Source of the DNA: Symsagittifera roscoffensis
Lineage: Eukaryota; Xenacoelomorpha; Acoela; Convolutidae
Assembly (NCBI RefSeq): GCF_963678635.1
Contig: NC_087064.1
Location: 16,671,802-16,735,801, forward strand
Length of the DNA: 64,000 nt
Reading direction: 5' to 3'
Shown: one piece after another, positions 33,143 through 43,870 of the stretch
How the letters are laid out: every line of letters starts with the position of its first letter
How positions within the stretch are numbered: position 1 is the first letter of the stretch
Made by a program: the position numbers and the translations under genes
The notes under the pieces: generated by a model
Told to the model about the DNA's origin: nothing
Seen by the model: only the letters and a program-made list of their open reading frames with translations
Database searches by the model: none

Positions 33143-34783
33143 CTACGGAGTCACTGCGTTGCTTATTCGCCTTCTCGTTTCTTGATCCGTGTAAGCAAAC
33201 TGCGTATGCTGTAACACTGCGGCATTTCTGCCCACAAAACTCGGATCCATCGTTTCCGAGAATTTCGCCATCCTCCTATCATTGTTCTCAAAAGCTCTCA
33301 ACCTAGGAGTTTGCACTGTGGAGACTGCTCCGAGCAACATTCTTCTTATCAGAGGGAATTCAGGGATTTCCTCTGGCAGCTTCTTGTAATCACCCCAACC
33401 TTTCGTCTCTTGTCTCACCTTGTGGTATGCCGCAGTGAGTCGAGGAAGTCTTGTGATCACGTCATTTGTCTTGTCATAGGGCCTCAGATTCCAGAGCTTC
33501 GGGAATACTTCAAAATGCCTTCTGTCCACTTCTCGCATGCGATCGCGGAAGTGATAGTCGAAGTTGACGATTGTCATCTCTGGCTCCGATATCTTCGCAA
33601 ACAACATATCTTCGCTCATGAGCTCTCGCAATACATGCTGCTCACACCAATTTAGCGCACTTCCGTCCACTGCTGATATGAGGTTCAGGTGCAGCACCGA
33701 CCTCCTGAATGCTTCCACCCTAACATCAGGGAACGCAAGCGTGACTGCTGGTCCATATATGACCGTCACGATTTCCGTGGCTCCTCTGATCAACGCTAAG
33801 GGCTCGGTCCTCATAGCTAAGCTCATATCAGTTAGAAGGGGCATGCCCCCAACATGTCGTCGCACGTCTTCCTCCCTCTGGATTGTCTCATCCTCTCCTG
33901 TTCCAAAGCGATTCTGCTGCAGGAGGTACTGCTGCAGGACATAAAAGTATGTCTCACATCTCTTATCTTGTTCCAGGAATCCGTAGCTCGCTTCACGTCG
34001 AACTTCCTCACATTCTCTCTCATCTGCTCTGGGTAGCGCGTCAAATTCATCAGTCCCTCCAAGTTTCCATGCGTTATCACGATCAACATTAGAAGTCCAT
34101 CTAATCGCAAGTTTTGAACTCCTTCGGCGAGCAGTACAGCCGGTCCTTTCACAAAATTTTCTGCTCCAAACGTCACAAACAAGGCTAGTAGTTCAACGAT
34201 CGACACTTCCACTACTGCTTAGAGGAATTCTTTTATCAAATATCGAGAAAGTGTTGGGTAAATTTTCGCCAAGAAGGACGCGGTCCATCTGTCTCCTAGC
34301 CCTTCCAGCATGCTATCAGTCCGGTCAAAGCCCTCTTCTTCCTTTATATTCTGTGTCCAAAAAGTCTCCAGGGTAACTTTGCACATTCTGTTCACGAACT
34401 CGGCTGATTTCTCTTCAGCATTTTTGGCCAGGATCACCTCCTTTACTAAGTAGCCATGGATCTTCCTGATCATTACTGGGCCTTGCTCGAAAGCATCCGC
34501 ACCCAAAGCTGTCTGGTTTCGTTCTCAGAACCATCGCCTCCAGATGATCTCTGGTCTCCTTGAAATTCTCTCTTCTCTTTCCTCCTTTTTTTATTTCCAT
34601 TCCCCGGAACCACAAATCGTTTGACAACGCTGCAATTACTCGATGGTCATCGTCAATTCCCGGCTTTAGTTTGAGTTGTCGACTGAAGTTGGACAGTTCC
34701 AACCCCAGCACCTCCTCTAACACCAACATGTGTAGTGAATGGTTCTTAAATCCTCGCATCGCATTCGAGATGTCAGACCACAC
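33143..34783 (-). pseudogene. Giant element, conserved 620-residue unknown region (broken)
   Basis: The same protein region is intact in the second copy (56875-58743). Here it is interrupted by a small deletion after AMVLRTKP near 34520, a TAA near 34219 where copy 2 has a Gln codon, a frame change near 33870, and a TAG at 33143 where copy 2 has Lys. Shared motifs include AFEQGPVMIRKIH, SAVDGSALNWCEQHVLREL and KLPEEIPEFPLIRRML. Largely helical, no known domain. Confidence 0.65.
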
Positions 34784-35653
34784 CGCAGGTAGTTCAGCTC
34801 TGAGTGGCCTCAGATTCTATATCTCTATTCCGCGGTTTGGGGCAGAAATGATTACATCATATTTCCCTTCCGAGAGCAAAGCCACAATCGCATACATGAA
34901 CTTCAGTCCATACGGGAGATGTGCATATCCCGGAGACAGTGCAAACACGGCTCTCGGTGTTTTTTTAGTGAAGGCACCCTCTTTCAGGGTATCTTCCACT
35001 TCACCCATTGACTCGAGGATATCTTTTATAGCTGGTCATACAGCGGCTTCGGCTGTTGTAGGCTCTCTGAGTCTGCTCAGAAAACCTCTGCTGTGTAGAT
35101 GGTCATTGATGCCATCGAACAAAATTGTAATTGGGCTCATCTCTGTCTGCCTTTGTACTTCGATTGCCATTGACACAGATTGCATTAGGTCTAGGTCGAC
35201 CGCTGCCAACATTACAACATCAGGCCAAAACAGAGACTTGGAGGTATATACAAAGTCTGAACTCGCGACTATCATGATCTTGGCCTTCGTCATTTCTGCC
35301 TTGTCATATGCAGCAAAGATGGTCTCATCTTTCTTTATCGCTTTCAACCCACCGTATCTCTGGACATCACCTTCTTGATTCAATTGTTTCGGGTGGGCTC
35401 TTTCTTTCAGGTGGCCTCGGGGTACTTTCACCTGCCTGAACATCTTTACATGATGTCCAATTGGTGCCCTCGTCGTCAGGAATCTTCCGGGTCTTTCTTT
35501 TCGATTTCCTTCATCATGATTCAGTTTCACGTCTTGTAACGGTCTTGCATTCACTGGACCTATTGTATTGTTCGAGGGCAGTCCCCCTAAATCGGAAAAC
35601 CTCAAGGCATTTGTAGAGTTGAAATTTATGCCAGCAGCTATTAACCAGTCCAC
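34784..35653 (-). pseudogene. Giant element, second SGNH-like region
   Basis: Open pieces 35653-35036 and 35008-34817 are in the same frame, separated by a TGA at 35038 where Trp would fit (AV*PAIKDIL), and end at a TAG near 34816. AKIMIVASSDFV, then FWPDVVMLAAVD, then SPITILFDGINDHLHSRGFL resemble an SGNH fold: a strand with a serine, then a GxND-like IND. The GDS serine motif is not canonical. I treat the SGNH link as a hypothesis. It is deleted in copy 2. Confidence 0.45.
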
Positions 35654-35756
35654 GCCTGTTATTGAGTATAGTCCGTTGACAGAGAATCTCGCTCAGTTCA
35701 ACATCCTCATGGCATCTGCTGCGAAGCTCAGCGTCTGAAGGTTCAGTTTCATCAGA

Positions 35757-37322
35757 TCATCCTTGTATATGTGCCAGGGAGAAGGTATGGGCCCCGAGCA
35801 CATCAGAGAGGCGTCGCTCCTCTCGACTGGTGCTCATCGTCTCTGATCTCGTATCCGATCTAGAGGTGCTGGTCGTTTCCGCTGTCGGGTTGACAGGCCC
35901 TAATCTTCGTCTAGGATTCATGGTTCTTCTCGTGGGCGCTTCCCCCAATCGATCTTGTACGTCCGTTTTTTGCCCTGGCTCGCTAGAGCTTTGCGGCCTA
36001 TAGGTCGTCACGGCTGGGACCGTTCCCAAACGTGTTTCCAAATTAGGAGGCACAAAGGTTGAAATTGCCGGTTTATTCGATGTTTCTTCCTTCTTCAGCA
36101 CTCCTGTGTCAAAGAGTTCTAATTCTATTTCATCTAATCGCTCATGGAAGACTCGGTTTAACCAGGCTTGTCCTTCGATGCTATCAAAGTGGATACCGTC
36201 GGTAGTCAGTCTGGCCTGATCCATAGCTCTCAGCTCGTGCTTTATATCCATAAGGATCATCCGTCCAGCATTCCGACTCGCAAGGTTCCTTAGGATGTTG
36301 TTCCACCTGATTCCTCCTTCATTGTGTCTTCTTCCTGTTGCTCTCAACGTCTTCGTGCTCATTGGTACAGTGCAGACGGTCAGTACCGCGCAGTTGAATC
36401 TCTGCCAGAGAGTAGTAAATAGGTACACCATCATTGACTCCCATTGTGCCTCTTCTTCATCTGAGCTCCTCGATGTGTTATTCGTCCCTACTAGGATCAT
36501 TACGTTAGGAATTCTCCCTGAGTTCATCAGCTTCATCATTCAAAATAACTGGGCCATCGTTGCTCCTCCAAAAGCCATCACCATAGTGATCCAGGAGGTC
36601 CTCAAATTTTGGAACACTCTGACCAAGCTGTCCCCCAGTATCAGATTTGATGTCTCAAGTGGAGGTTGCTGCATGCTTACTGCTGGGCTCCAAGTCGATC
36701 GATTGAAGCAGGCTCTCGGATCCGTATCCGGAACTCCTGTGAAGCTATACTTCAACTGGTTGTTCTTTTGCACGTCAATCACTCGGGACACTTTCTTCGC
36801 CGGCATTTCTCGTATCTTTCTGTCTGGGACCCTAGAGCTCCTTGTTGGTAACGTTGCATCACTAACCCCCTCTCTGGTGATCACGTCTTGGGATAGTCGT
36901 ACTCTGCCCGTGTCATCGAATCGCCCATAGGGTGCAGTCACCCCGGAACCTGGCGCATTCGTATTGGCAACCAATCGTCCAGCTGTTTCTATCAGTTTTC
37001 TCACCGTTTGCTCCACGACTGGGTCACCTAAGGTGTCACGCGGGTCCGGGATTGTTAATCGACCAGTTGTAGCCGGGAGTCGCGTTTCCGTTTTTTGACT
37101 CATTTCTCGAGGCTTCAAGAGTTCCATCGGGGACTGCCCAAGAGGAATATCCCTTGTAGGTATCACTTTTTCTACGGCTGTCGTTAACGACAGACGCTGC
37201 GATCGCTGCTTGTATTCTCGCCTCAAGCGCTCTATTTCTTCACCCTGCTTCTTGTTACAGTCTTCAAACAATTTCTTCCACATGTCTCTATCTTCTTCTA
37301 TACAGAGCATGGTCTTGGTCAT
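35757..37322 (-). pseudogene. Giant element, SGNH/GDSL hydrolase-like domain
   Basis: One frame with a single TGA at 36540 splits two open halves. The N-terminal part is a coiled coil (WKKLFEDCNKKQGEEIERLR). After a linker comes SNLILGDSLVRV (block I, nucleophile Ser), then FGGATM (block II Gly), PNVMILVGTNNTS (block III, GxN), and TTDGIHFDSIEG (block V, DxxH), the full set of SGNH catalytic motifs. Such enzymes are serine esterases or lipases. Esterase domains are known from some CR1-type LINEs, but I do not know one as a standard part of Ty3/gypsy elements. The C-terminal tail is Ser/Thr/Arg-rich. Copy 2 keeps the catalytic Ser and DxxH but has lost the middle. Confidence 0.8.
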
Positions 37323-37384
37323 CTCGTTCAGCTCCCTTCTAGTCTTCTCCAGTTCTTCTGTCTCCCATTGAGATCTTGCATAGT

Positions 37385-37826
37385 CTAGTTCAATTGAACC
37401 TCCTCTTCTATTCTCGCCCTCTTTGGTGGCACAGCTGCTCTCAATTGTGATTTAGACGAGGCAGCCTCGCTGTTCATTTCCAGATGCATCCTCCTCAGTC
37501 CAGGCTTAGCCTTGGTGGGCAAAGGCATCTCACCTGGCTGGTAGGTCCTCAAACTTCCCAATCCAGGCTCATTCGGCAAGTCACTCCCTGAGAGAGCTCC
37601 GTTTCTCCACCTCATCTTTCTCATGTTCGGGCGGTCTAGTACTCTCCTTTCTCCATTTGCTGCCATCAATAAGACTTCCGTTTATCAAGGCGGTCAGCAA
37701 CATGACTACCTCTGCATCCTCCAGAGCGAAGTCTCGATCCATTAGCCTTCGATAGATCGCATCTACCATCGGTCCTACATATGCCTCTGCCAGGTCCATC
37801 AGCTCGTTCAAGTTGAAATTATCCAT
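37385..37826 (-). pseudogene. Giant element, N-terminus of the second polyprotein
   Basis: Starts MDNFNLNELMDLAEAYVGPM (37826), helical and acidic, then a basic stretch (RPNMRKMRWRNG...PPKRARIEEE). Two overlapping frames (37826-37581 and 37669-37385) and a TAG before the SGNH coiled coil imply indels. Copy 2 has the same start at 60397. No known domain. Confidence 0.55.
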
Positions 37827-38106
37827 TCTCTTTCATGTTTGATTCTGTTATTGATTCAATGATTTGAACTCAAGCGAGTAATTAAACGATCAATCAAGAT
37901 CTAGAAAAGAGGTCCTCATTTTGGAATTCGACCTAAGATTGGACAGTCCAAACTTTGGATCTATTCCTAAGATTGTCATTCAGTTGTTCATGGTCACTAA
38001 CTCCTTCTTACCCAGAGTCTTAATAACATAACACATAACATAAAATAACAAACATATCACACACAAAGACACATTTAGTATGACGCCCCCTGTATGCCAC
38101 CTAAAC
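37827..38106 (-). other. Spacer between Pol-macro and the second polyprotein
   Basis: Non-coding, about 280 bp. Conserved in copy 2 (60600-60760 and 61523-61695): TGGAATTCGACCTAAG, a CTTAGG-containing block and a CACATATCACACA-like run. Because both copies keep it between the same coding regions, it may hold a splice acceptor or an internal promoter for the downstream frame. Confidence 0.5.
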
Positions 38107-39495
38107 TCAATCTATACCTAAGTAAAATTTCTTATGTAAGTATACTTGTATATTGGTATCAGAGAAGATTACGTGTATCAGTGCGTACAGCTCCCGTGGA
38201 TGCAGTCGTCCTCTGTTCGGATCGTACACTGGAAGCGAAAGCTCCTTCACTTCCCTTTCCACGAGGACGTCTCTCAATCTCGTCAAGGACAAGACTAGGT
38301 TTTCCGGGTCCACATGCCGCTTCTCCGTCGCCCTCGTCATCAAGAAGCATAAGTATTTCCCCGGTATTTTTGACGCCGCCGGAGGCAAGGCTGCTACGCC
38401 CCCTATTCCTGGTCTTTGCTTCCAAAGGAATTCTATGTTTTTACATTCTCTCTTAAAATCTGCTGCTAACGCTGTCTTAAAACTCATGTCTGCTGTGATT
38501 GCTATCGCGCATGTTCTATTTGTGAGAATGAAATCGCTATCCGTTAGTATTATGCTTTTTGAATATTCATTTGGCAAGTTAAAATATGACTCAACTACCC
38601 TCCCTATGTCCGGTTTCTTAGGGTCCTCATCTGTTTCTGCTTCTAGATCACCTGTCTCTCTTGCTATTCTTAAATTTTGTATTAACAATTTTTCATTGTG
38701 GGTAAGTCCTACCCCCACTCCCCGGACAAAAATATCTATCGACGTCCCGTCGATCGCATAGCGGATATCAAATCGAGGTTGGAAGCCGGAATGAGTATTC
38801 GTCCTTCCTGGGCAGACCAGGAGTGTCATGCTCCCACGATCTACATCCTGAATCATGACACTGGTCTCATTTGGGTCCGACGTCATTTCGTTCAGCCATT
38901 CCAAGACACGCAAATTCGTCAAGTCTTGTTCATATGACTGCTGTTGCTCGTCGTCGAATTCTACCTCGGGCTTGGACCGGTCATCGACTATGTCAATGTC
39001 CTGTGACACAGCTATTTCTTCTATACCCACTACTTCTTCCACTATCTTCTTTAGATCTATCTTGTCCACCACGAAGTCGTCGCCGTAAGGGTTATATTTC
39101 TTTTTGGATCTTGTCCTGTCATTCTGTCGAGTCGGTATCGTGAACTGAAGATCTGGTTCCAAATTCTTGGGAACTTCCCTTTGTTCGGGGTCTTGCCAGT
39201 CCTCCTCTGCGTAGGGTAAGGTTTCTTCATCCGCTTCAATCACCTCGTCTGGATCCAGGTCTAGTGGTGGACTAGTTCCTTCCTCTACGACTTCATTCCC
39301 ATCGTTCTTTTCCCTGGTGCCCTTCTCGTTGACCTCACAGGCAGGGTCCATCATCAGATAATCCCCCTCTTCCATGTCTGCAGGTATACACCAGTCTTCC
39401 GTCGAAGGGTTGTGTGGCTTAATGTTTTCGTAATGCGCGGCTCGGTCAGTACTCCGTCTATAAAAGCGTCCCTCCTGGTGCACTTCCGTAATCAT
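38107..39495 (-). CDS. Giant element, Pol C-terminal extension: integrase tail, acidic linker and macro domain
   Basis: A 462-codon open frame. It starts inside the integrase C-terminal segment: just upstream, LLNK*RGPF and then MITEVHQEGRFY..HYENIKPH follow the usual Ty3/gypsy 'K..GP..I.EV...Y......HYENLKP' pattern. An acidic linker of about 140 residues is followed from about residue 325 by a macro domain: CAIAITADMSFKTALAADF, GKYLCFLMTRATEKRH, ENLVLSLTRLRDVLVER, KELSLPV, FSDTNIQVYLHK. This order matches TARG1/ALC1/Poa1-type macro domains, which bind or hydrolyse ADP-ribose derivatives. The usual glycine-rich GCG loop is replaced by PNRGRL, so binding is uncertain. Copy 2 has the Trp codon (TGG) where copy 1 has the upstream TAG, so the macro domain was part of Pol. 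Confidence 0.82.
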   Translation of the reverse strand: MITEVHQEGRFYRRSTDRAAHYENIKPHNPSTEDWCIPADMEEGDYLMMDPACEVNEKGTREKNDGNEVVEEGTSPPLDLDPDEVIEADEETLPYAEEDWQDPEQREVPKNLEPDLQFTIPTRQNDRTRSKKKYNPYGDDFVVDKIDLKKIVEEVVGIEEIAVSQDIDIVDDRSKPEVEFDDEQQQSYEQDLTNLRVLEWLNEMTSDPNETSVMIQDVDRGSMTLLVCPGRTNTHSGFQPRFDIRYAIDGTSIDIFVRGVGVGLTHNEKLLIQNLRIARETGDLEAETDEDPKKPDIGRVVESYFNLPNEYSKSIILTDSDFILTNRTCAIAITADMSFKTALAADFKRECKNIEFLWKQRPGIGGVAALPPAASKIPGKYLCFLMTRATEKRHVDPENLVLSLTRLRDVLVEREVKELSLPVYDPNRGRLHPRELYALIHVIFSDTNIQVYLHKKFYLGID

Positions 39496-39499
39496 GAAC

Positions 39500-40032
39500 G
39501 GTCCCCTCTACTTATTTAGGAGCTTTTTCGTTCCTTTTGGAGGTATGACGTTCTGAAATACCGATACGTAGTCTGCTACCGAATAAGTTTTTGCACCAGC
39601 TGCTTTCTTGTCGAATCTTTTCCTCTGCCTGCTGAGTATTTCGTCTACATAAGTCGTTTAACTCCTGTTGACGTCTAATCACATCTCTTACATAGACCCG
39701 TGGCGACGTTTTTTTACCCTCATGCTCTGGGTAGAAGAAAGTCAGGGGCAAAGACTTCTCGTGTCCGATCAGCATCATGTGTGGACTAACTCCGATGGTG
39801 GAATGCTGCGTGCTATTCTAAGCTCCCATCACCTGTGGAAGATATCTGTCCCAATCGGTCATGTACCTGGAACAATATACCCTCAGCATCAAAACTAACG
39901 TTCTATTTTGCCTTTCCACTAAGCCATTCGTCTGGGGATGGTATGTCGTGTGAAGTAACTTCCTTGGATCCTTCACCTGTTGGCATGACAGACATGCCGT
40001 TACCCACTTCTCGCATGCCCTTTTCACTTCAG
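39500..40032 (-). pseudogene. Giant element integrase, truncated catalytic core and C-terminal part
   Basis: CEKWVTACLSCQQVKDPRKL (zinc-binding end) runs straight into LHTTYHPQTNGLVERQNRT, so about 110 residues of the DDE core, including both catalytic Asp, are missing compared with copy 2. The downstream frame has a TAG after PQVMGA, also present in copy 2, and a frameshift near 39650 before RQRKRFDKKAAGAKTYSV. It cannot integrate. Confidence 0.8.
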
Positions 40033-41328
40033 TCACTCAAAGCGCTTCAGGATCCTCTGATATACTTTGTCGATTCCCTGATGGCCCATGTGATCATGCG
40101 ACCTGAATAAAAGTTCTCTCTGATAGAGTTGCGGCATCACTATCGCGTTATACTTGTACAGGACTTTGTCTTCATCTCTTCTCTTGCAAGCCACCATCCC
40201 GTCCTTGTTAACATATAACCTTCCCTCTTTCTGCACAAAGTACTGTCTCATAATACGGTAACTGTCTTCCTCCAGGTCTCCTTTGTCCGGAGCACCATTC
40301 TCGATCCACCTTTTCAGGTTGCTTGTCATGCGGTTATTTCTTTGCGCTCTTAATAGGTCCGAGAGTCTGTATCTCGCCTTCAAGTACGTCTTCATGACCC
40401 TCATCTGACTATTAAGCTCGTTGGGCTGATGCAAGTCTTCTTCCATCTTAACGCACCAAATCTTTGTCGACGGCTGTGTTTCTTGTTCGAACGGCTGAAG
40501 ATCAATCCTGACTACCTCTTTTTGTGGCAACAGACCTATCGAACGTTTCGATACCGCTATTGTTTCCAGACCATCACCTGGTATGAGGTAGTGATCACTG
40601 TCAGGGTCTTGATATACCTCCCTGTCCAGATCCCTTACTCGAGTCTCCACTAGTAATGTGTGGATCGCTAGCTCTGACAGTTCCGATCCTGAGCTCGAGT
40701 TCCTGTCTGCGTAGGTGTCAATTCTTGAGTTCCGGTAGTTGTCATCGATTGAAGAAACTGCGATAGAGCATGTCCCCTCCTCCGGATCAGCTCTGTGCGT
40801 TCTTCGCATCCATCTGAACTCCCCGGACAAAACTTTATTCTCCAGGTCCTCTTTCTCAACAGGAACTTTTTCATCTACATCAGACTCCCCGAACAAACTT
40901 CCTTGTCCCGGGTGTTGATCTTGGACTCGCCGGCTCTTCTCACTGTTCGTCTCCCCGGACAAACAATCTTGCACCAGGTTTCGTTCAACCCTCTCACCTT
41001 CCTTATCCTGGTCCTCAAAGGTAACGGTTTTCTTTTGCGTATCTTTCCCCTGTTCTTTCCGTCTGTATGAAGTACTGGTTAAAACCTCGTGGGGTTTTGA
41101 GGATACTAGTTGCTGAACTATTGTCCTACATCCCCTCTCGTTTTCTTTGTGTTGTCGTCTTGACGGCATGATCTTCACCTTCTCACTGACTGTCAGTGAT
41201 GCCATAGCAGCTGCCCACTCGGGGTCATCTCTGGTCACTTCTCTCTCTAACAATCCACCCAGCATCCGCATCACTTGCGGTGTGACCTGCACCGTTTTAT
41301 CCAATAATGAGAGGCTGTTAATGGTCAT
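40033..41328 (-). pseudogene. Giant element, RNase H-integrase linker and integrase zinc domain
   Basis: A 431-codon open piece. The first 300 residues are charged and low-complexity, with repeated short blocks around LSGE/LFGE (for example QDCLSGETNSEK, GSLFGESDVDEK, NKVLSGEFRW), an unusually long insert between RNase H and integrase. The end has the HHCC zinc domain start LYQRELLFRSHDHMGHQGID. The frame ends in TGA at the point where copy 2 continues with Trp-Pro-Gly. Confidence 0.75.
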
Positions 41329-41340
41329 GCGAGAGAGTTC

Positions 41341-41945
41341 CTACTGGACCAGCTTCGAGCGTAGCAACCGGTCCAAGGGCACCGGCCCCTTCTTGGATAT
41401 AATCTTTATCTCGGCTGCTTTCTCTACAGGTAACTCAGGATGTCCTGAGATTGGATGTCCAGACTTATCCAACCATCTCGTCAAGAGAAGCGCTTCATAA
41501 GTTTTCTTGTCCAGAAGCGAGAATCCTTCCATGATTTCTGCCTGATTGGCTTGCTTCTGTTCCAATCTTTAATAGAACTCGGTTTTCTTGCTCAGGCTGT
41601 CTGCATTCTGGTGTTTTTCACGCATCCTGTGCTCGATTATCATGTGGTAGCCATCTAATCTCACTATCCATATACCAATATAACTCTGATCCATCGAGTA
41701 TGTCTTCAACCAGGATAACGCTCTGTTGTCCACGCGTAACTTGAAGGGAGCGCTCCCCAAGTACGCGCGGTACTTTTCCACAAATGTGAACACTGCTAAC
41801 ATTTCTGCCTTCGGTGCACCATATTTCATCTCGGTGTCACTTAACACCTTACTGCCATATGCAATGGGACGGAGAACTGTTCTTCTATTCCATTCCTGCT
41901 CCTGATGCAGTATTCCTGAGATGGCTACTTCTGATGTGTCTGTGT
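41341..41945 (-). pseudogene. Giant element RNase H
   Basis: VLDTDTSEVAISGILHQEQ carries the first catalytic Asp, AEMLAVFTFVEKYRAYL the Glu, and FKLRVDNRALSWLKTY the second Asp, as in Ty3/gypsy RNase H. An in-frame TAA at 41569 after SKKTEFY and a TAG at 41341 after SKLVQ interrupt the frame that otherwise continues to 40033. There is a frameshift at the upstream end near 41940. Confidence 0.8.
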
Positions 41946-42900
41946 CAAGAACATATCAGCCCTTTTCTGTAGGCATGCCTAGCACCGGCGTTCGCAATTT
42001 GTGCCTCTTCGCTCCATTCGAACTTCTTCCCTTTGTTGCGCATCAGCTTCTGTACGGGATACACCTTGTCTGCATACCCTTTTATGAACTCACGGTAATA
42101 AATGGCAAACCCTAGGAAGCTCATGAGTTGTGTGTCCGTTCTGGGAGCCTCCCACGTCAGCACAGCCTCCACTGCTTCCGGGTCCGGCCTCACACCATGC
42201 CTGTCGACCATTCCTCCTAGATACTTGATTGAAACCCTCAGGATTTCACATTTCGATGGTTTGCATTTCATGCCTGCTCTTTTCATGCATCCAAAAACCT
42301 CATCGAGCCAATCAATGTGGTCTTCCAGGGTTGTTATTGCTGTGACCACGTCATCCACGTAACACATCACAAGATTCTCGTACTTCTTCGTCACTATGGT
42401 CAAAGCCTCGTAACTCGTCAAAGGGCATCCTCTTCCCATGGTACAACCTCAATTCACATGCGAATCCTGTCTTCTCTCTGTCCTTCTTCCGCAGAGGGTC
42501 CTGCCAGAAGGCAGAACCCAAGTCCAGTGTGGTGAAGAATTTGGCATCACCAAGTTTAGAGAGACTCTCGTCTATTCGCGGTATCGTTTATAGTCACCGC
42601 GTTCAAGTAGCGAAAGTCGCAACAAAACCTAAGCTGCCCCTTTCTTTTTCGCCATGACCACCCCAAAAGCCCATGGTGATTTCGAGGGTTCTATCATGTC
42701 GTATTCGAGCAACACTTCTATTTCCGATCGGCACGCTTCCAATTTATGTGGCGTCATCCGTCTTGCGCCTTCCCTGTGGGGACCGGCGCCTTCCTCAAGT
42801 TCGAATTCGTGTTTGACGAAGTTACAGCAACCGATATCCGCCTTATGTTTTGAAAATACATCCGCGTTCCGATTTAAACCGCCCGCAATAATTCAAAATC
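41945..42900 (-). pseudogene. Giant element reverse transcriptase
   Basis: RT blocks appear in order in shifting frames: EYDMIEPSKSPWAFGVVMAK, FCCDFRYLNAVT, FFTTLDLGSAFWQ (motif A), then, after a deletion in the GLTNAPATFQ region, ENLVMCYVDDVVTAITTL (motif C, YVDD) and QLMSFLGFAIYYREFI (thumb/connection). Typical Ty3/gypsy RT. At least three indels: near 42870, 42590 and 42440. Confidence 0.85.
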
Positions 42901-43171
42901 TCCCTCACCTATTTTCCCTTTTAAGTGTTCTATTTCTGGCAAAACCGGTTTATCAGATTCTAGTTTATATGACGAGGGGCGTTCCGGAAAATTCGAGCGG
43001 CTCGAAAAACCGTCATCCGTTTCTGACTTCATTGAAAACTGTTTATGTATAGATTTTAATTCCTTAATCTTTTTTAAAATTTTATCTTTATTGGCATGAT
43101 AAGGACAGTCTTTCACACTATATCTCTTCAAGTTTTGTGTCTCTTCATAGTCGGTCCCCATGGGCAAAGCG

Positions 43172-43870
43172 TTACCAAGTTTCTTTCCACGCTGGATTGA
43201 AACCGTGGTGTCCAGTGTGTTCAATAAAACACTGACACACAGTCCGTTTTGAGTTACCGTGAAGCTCCGGCCTAAAATTTTGACTATTTGGATTCGGCAT
43301 CAAAAAAACCTGTTCACTATCACTTAGCGAATTCAGATTCCTCATTCTAAAATTTGCTACCACATCCTGTCCCGGCTGTAGTTTTACCTTTCTATCTAAA
43401 AAGATTGGTACCTCATTTTCATCTGTTATTATTCTATTAATTGGTTTCTTAACATACTTCCGGTCCGGGTTTCTAATCCATATTAGTCCGTTGTTCAAGT
43501 CAATCATCACGTCGAAATTCCTGACAAAATCTCTGCCCCTGATGAATTGCTCGGAGTCATCCAGATTCTCTACTACCAGGAAGCTCATCCAAAGATCCCG
43601 TCCTCCCATGTGTAGGACCATTCTTGGTGTTCTTCCGGCTACGCAAATCGCTCCTCGATCGGCCGCGGCCAGTCGGAGATTCGTCGGAATTAGATCTTCC
43701 CTCGTGAAGCCCATTCTTTCCCATATTTTTATCGGCATCACGCTCACTACCGCTCCTGTGTCCAGAAGCCCTGTGACTCCGATTTTATTTCCGTTGGTGT
43801 CGAGCAGATTGCAGTCACATCTGCTTCGTATCCAATGTGAACCGCGTCTTGCTCCATCATGACGTCATGG
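43172..43870 (-). pseudogene. Giant element retropepsin (aspartic protease)
   Basis: GVTGLLDTGAVVSVMP at 43735-43785 holds the catalytic DTGA. IRGRDFVRNFDVMIDLNNG is the flap/C-terminal 'GRDF' box. The frame lies at minus 1 to the upstream Gag-like frame and overlaps it by about 125 nt (43747-43872), which could reflect programmed frameshifting or a later indel. Just upstream, in the Gag frame, YGPYQVMLNVDGISIYTRTF followed by IYLGEEEL looks like a second, degenerate protease-type fold. Confidence 0.8.

Noticed and set aside
30206-34783. Envelope glycoprotein downstream of Pol
   Set aside because: No signal peptide, furin-like site or C-terminal membrane anchor is visible in any of the downstream frames.
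34560-36930. Plus-strand open frames of 200-270 codons (34560-35378, 36295-36930)
   Set aside because: They are antisense to the SGNH and neighbouring coding regions, which carry recognisable motifs on the minus strand; no motif on the plus strand.
34816-41571. Recoded stop codons (selenocysteine or altered genetic code) in the giant element
   Set aside because: TGA, TAA and TAG all interrupt, several are sense codons in the other copy, and frameshifts are also present; host genes use the standard code. The shared integrase TAG is kept as a separate finding.
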